Assembly (NCBI GenBank): GCA_002305805.1
Contig: DBQY01000011.1
Coordinates: forward strand, 81,845 to 99,093
Length of the DNA: 17,249 nt
Direction of reading: 5' to 3'
Source: Atopobium sp. UBA1382
GTDB lineage: Bacteria; Actinomycetota; Coriobacteriia; Coriobacteriales; Atopobiaceae
The notes beneath the pieces are model-generated. The model worked only from the letters and a program-made list of their open reading frames with translations, was not told where the DNA came from and searched no databases. Shown here piece after piece: positions 14,831-17,249 of the stretch. Within the stretch, counting starts at the first letter, position 1, and every line of letters begins with the position of its first letter. Both the position numbers and the translations under genes were made by a program.

Positions 14831-15907
14831 ATGGAGCGCGTGCGGGCATGTGTGGTAGGGGCCACGGGATACGCCGGGATTGAGGTGTGCCGACTCGTGC
14901 TCGGACATCCCGCGCTCGAGCTTGCGATGGCAACAGACCGCAAGGAGGCCGGGACGCGCCTGGACGCCGTGTACCCGTCGCTGGCTGGCTGCTGCGACGT
15001 GGTGCTCTCGCTGCCCGATCCGGACGCCATCGCCGCTGCCGCTGACGTGGCCTTTCTCGCCGTGCCGCACACCGCGAGCCTGGCGCTCACGCCGGAGCTG
15101 CTCGCGCGCGGCGTCCACGTGATCGACCTCTCGGCCGACTACCGCCTCCACGACCCGGCCGTCTACGAGGCCTGGTACGTCACCCCGCACACCTCGCCCG
15201 AGCTGCTCGGCCAGACCGTCTATGGCCTGCCGGAGCTCTTCCGCGACGGTGTGGCCGCCCTCGGCGAGCGCGCCGCCGCCGGGGAGGCCGTGCTCGTTGC
15301 CGTGCCGGGCTGCTACCCCACGGCGACGGCGCTCGCCGCTGCCCCGGCGCTGGCATCCGGCATCGCGACCGGCGACCTTGTCATCGCGGACGCCATCTCC
15401 GGCGTCTCCGGCGCCGGCCGAGGCTGCAACGCGCGCACCCACTTCTGCCACGCCAACGAGTCCGTCGAGGCGTACGGCGTGGCCAAGCACCGCCACACGC
15501 CGGAGATCGAGCAGACGCTCTCCGAGGTGGCGGGCCGCGAGATGTCCGTGGTCTTCACGCCGCACCTGGCGCCGCTCACGCGCGGGCTGCTCTCCACGGT
15601 CTATCTGGAGGCGGCGCCCGGCGTGAGCGCCGAGGACGTGCGGGCCGCCTACGAGCGCGCCTACGCGAACGAGCCTCTGGTCACGATGCTTCCCGCGGGA
15701 CAGATGCCCGCCACCGCGTCCGTGGCCGCCACCGCGCGCGCCCAGGTGGGCGTGGCGCTCGACGACCGACGACGACGCACGATCATCGCCTCCTGTGCGA
15801 TCGACAACCTCGGGAAGGGTGCGGCCGCACAGGCGCTCCAGTGCGCCAACGTCGTGCTGGGACTCCCCGAGACCACGGGGCTTCTCGCCCCGGCGCCCCT
15901 CATCTGA
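14831..15907 (+). CDS. argC: N-acetyl-gamma-glutamyl-phosphate reductase
   Basis: ArgC catalyses the third step of arginine synthesis: NADPH-dependent reduction of N-acetylglutamyl phosphate to N-acetylglutamate semialdehyde in the cytosol. The 358-aa protein has an N-terminal nucleotide-binding motif GATGYAG (10-16), the catalytic cysteine C161 in VPGCYPTA, and the conserved KHRHTPEI with H222. AISGVSGAGR (188-197) is also family-typical. The start ATG follows GAGGGGG (14817-14823). argJ follows after 25 bases, so the two are co-transcribed. Confidence 0.96.
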   Translation: MERVRACVVGATGYAGIEVCRLVLGHPALELAMATDRKEAGTRLDAVYPSLAGCCDVVLSLPDPDAIAAAADVAFLAVPHTASLALTPELLARGVHVIDLSADYRLHDPAVYEAWYVTPHTSPELLGQTVYGLPELFRDGVAALGERAAAGEAVLVAVPGCYPTATALAAAPALASGIATGDLVIADAISGVSGAGRGCNARTHFCHANESVEAYGVAKHRHTPEIEQTLSEVAGREMSVVFTPHLAPLTRGLLSTVYLEAAPGVSAEDVRAAYERAYANEPLVTMLPAGQMPATASVAATARAQVGVALDDRRRRTIIASCAIDNLGKGAAAQALQCANVVLGLPETTGLLAPAPLI

Positions 15908-15932
15908 AAAACCTGACACGGAGAAGAACCTC

Positions 15933-17219
15933 ATGACAGACCTCTCACCGCTCGCGGTCCCCGTGGCGCCTGACACGCCCGAGGCCTGTGGCTTCGTACC
16001 TTGCGAGGGCGGCGTCTGCGCCGCTGCCGGCATCAGCGCATCCGGCGTCTCGGCCGGCTTCCGCAGAAACCCCGAGCGCCTGGACCTTGCGCTCGTCGTG
16101 GCCGAGGAGCCCTGCGTCGCCGCGGCCACGTTCACGACCAACCGCTTCTGCGCAGCACCCGTCACGGTGAGCCGTGCCCACGCGGCGGACGGCCGCGCCC
16201 GCGCCGTGGTGCTCAACTCCGGCAACGCCAACGCGGCCACCGGCGAGCCGGGCCTGGCATGCGCCGAGCGCGCCTGCGAGCGCGTGGCCGCCGAGCTGGG
16301 ATGCGCCGCCGAGGACGTGCTCGTGTGCTCCACGGGCGTGATCGGCGTGCCGCTGCCGTGGGAGCCCTACGAGACGGGCGTGCCTGCCGCCGTCGCCGCG
16401 CTCTCGCCGAGCGCCGTCGGCGCGCATGACGCCGCCCGCGCCGTCATGACCACGGACACCGTGCCCAAGGAGGTCTCTATCGCGGGCGAGGTCCCGCAGG
16501 TTGACGGCGGTTCCGTGACCGTTCGCGTGGGCGGCTTCGTCAAGGGGTCGGGCATGATCCAGCCCAACATGGCTACGATGCTCGCCGTGCTCGCCACGGA
16601 CGCCCCGCTCACGGCCGATGCCGCGCGCGAGGCCCTGCGCGCCGCCGTGGGACAGAGCTTCAACAAGGTGACCGTTGACTCGGACACCTCCACCAACGAC
16701 ACCTGCATCCTGCTCGCGACCGGTGCCGCGGGTGGCGAGCAGATCGACCTCTCGCACCCCGCGTTCCCGGTAGTGGCGGCGGCGGTGCGCGCCGCATGCG
16801 TGGAGCTGGCCCGCAAGATCGCCGCGGACGGGGAGGGCTCCACGAAGCTCGTCACCGTGACCGTCACGGGCGCCGCGAGCGAGGCCGACGCGGATACCGT
16901 GGCTCGCGCAATCGCCAACTCGCCGCTCGTGAAGACCGCGATCTTTGGCCACGACGCCAACTGGGGCCGCGTGGCGGCCGCCGCTGGCAAGTGCAGCGTG
17001 CCCTTTGACCAGTACGCTGTGGACATTGACTTTCTGGGCGTTCCGGTCTGCCGCGCGGGGCTCACCGTCCCCATGGACGAGGAGGACATGCTGCGCCGCT
17101 TCGAGGCGCCGGAGATCCCCATCACCATCGACCTGGGCATGGGCGAGGCGTCGACCCGTGTCTGGACCTGCGACCTCACCCACGACTACGTCACGATCAA
17201 CGGTGACTACCGCACGTAG
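15933..17219 (+). CDS. argJ: Bifunctional glutamate N-acetyltransferase/ornithine acetyltransferase
   Basis: ArgJ moves the acetyl group from N-acetylornithine to glutamate, recycling acetyl in arginine synthesis; some members also use acetyl-CoA. The start at 15933 gives 428 aa, with GGAGAAG (15920-15926) upstream. An in-frame ATG at 15795 lies inside argC and is rejected. The self-cleavage motif GSGMIQPNMATML is present: cleavage is expected between A214 and T215, freeing Thr215 as the nucleophile of the beta chain. The segment LNSGNANAATG (94-104) is conserved, and the C-terminus ends in the typical HDYVTINGDYRT. Whether it is mono- or bifunctional cannot be decided from sequence alone. 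Confidence 0.96.
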   Translation: MTDLSPLAVPVAPDTPEACGFVPCEGGVCAAAGISASGVSAGFRRNPERLDLALVVAEEPCVAAATFTTNRFCAAPVTVSRAHAADGRARAVVLNSGNANAATGEPGLACAERACERVAAELGCAAEDVLVCSTGVIGVPLPWEPYETGVPAAVAALSPSAVGAHDAARAVMTTDTVPKEVSIAGEVPQVDGGSVTVRVGGFVKGSGMIQPNMATMLAVLATDAPLTADAAREALRAAVGQSFNKVTVDSDTSTNDTCILLATGAAGGEQIDLSHPAFPVVAAAVRAACVELARKIAADGEGSTKLVTVTVTGAASEADADTVARAIANSPLVKTAIFGHDANWGRVAAAAGKCSVPFDQYAVDIDFLGVPVCRAGLTVPMDEEDMLRRFEAPEIPITIDLGMGEASTRVWTCDLTHDYVTINGDYRT

Positions 17220-17246
17220 GCGGCGGGGCTGCGGAGGGCGCGGGGA

Positions 17247-17249
17247 ATG
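17247..17249 (+). CDS. Start codon of the next gene, probably argB (cut by window end)
   Basis: The window ends exactly in ATG, with GGAGGG (17233-17238) eight bases upstream. In argCJ operons argB (acetylglutamate kinase) commonly follows, but no coding sequence is visible to confirm it. Confidence 0.45.

Noticed and set aside
15795..15932. Upstream in-frame extension of argJ
   Set aside because: It lies inside the argC coding sequence. The ATG at 15933 has a proper ribosome-binding site and matches the usual ArgJ length.
14051..16333. 760-codon open frame on the minus strand across pfpI, argC and argJ
   Set aside because: It crosses three genes and two intergenic gaps and has no motif or ribosome-binding site. 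It is a high-GC antisense artefact.
1..17249. Mobile elements, CRISPR arrays, tRNA or rRNA genes
   Set aside because: No transposase or integrase motif, regularly spaced repeat array, tRNA cloverleaf or rRNA-like stretch was noticed.

Overview
The window is high-GC DNA whose genes all lie on the + strand, with short intergenic gaps and several 4-base start/stop overlaps. The likely source is an anaerobic high-GC actinobacterium, most plausibly a member of the Coriobacteriia (Olsenella/Atopobiaceae-like). This rests on base composition, a two-iron superoxide reductase, AddB-AddA recombination enzymes, a PHP-containing DnaE and a Bacillus/actinobacterial-type LexA box. The placement is an inference from protein style, not from a database match.

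Layout. 1-4715: the 3' end of addB, then complete addA, translationally coupled. 4716-4881: a 166-bp gap with paired direct and inverted repeats and a -10-like sequence. 4882-8712: dnaE, the replicative DNA polymerase III alpha subunit. 8713-8945: a 233-bp gap with nested palindromes and no convincing gene. 8946-9326: desulfoferrodoxin, followed by a hairpin terminator. 9431-11263: a protein built like glutamine-dependent NAD+ synthetase that has lost the catalytic residues of both domains. 11319-13515: ruvC-ruvA-ruvB, with an SOS (LexA) box at its promoter. 13618-14076: a lone fructose/Ntr-type PTS EIIA protein with a terminator. 14150-14731: a DJ-1/PfpI protein. 14831-17219: argC-argJ, with the start codon of a further gene (probably argB) in the last three bases.

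How the genes fit together. Three blocks concern DNA maintenance: AddAB resects double-strand breaks and loads RecA, DnaE copies the chromosome, and RuvABC migrates and resolves the resulting Holliday junctions. Superoxide reductase fits an oxygen-sensitive anaerobe. The argC-argJ pair is the start of an arginine operon that uses the acetyl-recycling route.

Main points for a second look: the NAD-synthetase-like pseudoenzyme; the LexA box on ruvCAB; the complex palindrome between dnaE and the superoxide reductase gene; the repeat pairs upstream of dnaE; and unusual features of DnaE (an intact nine-residue metal site in the PHP domain, an insertion there, and a rewritten motif in the polymerase body). 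No IS element, CRISPR array, tRNA or rRNA was seen.
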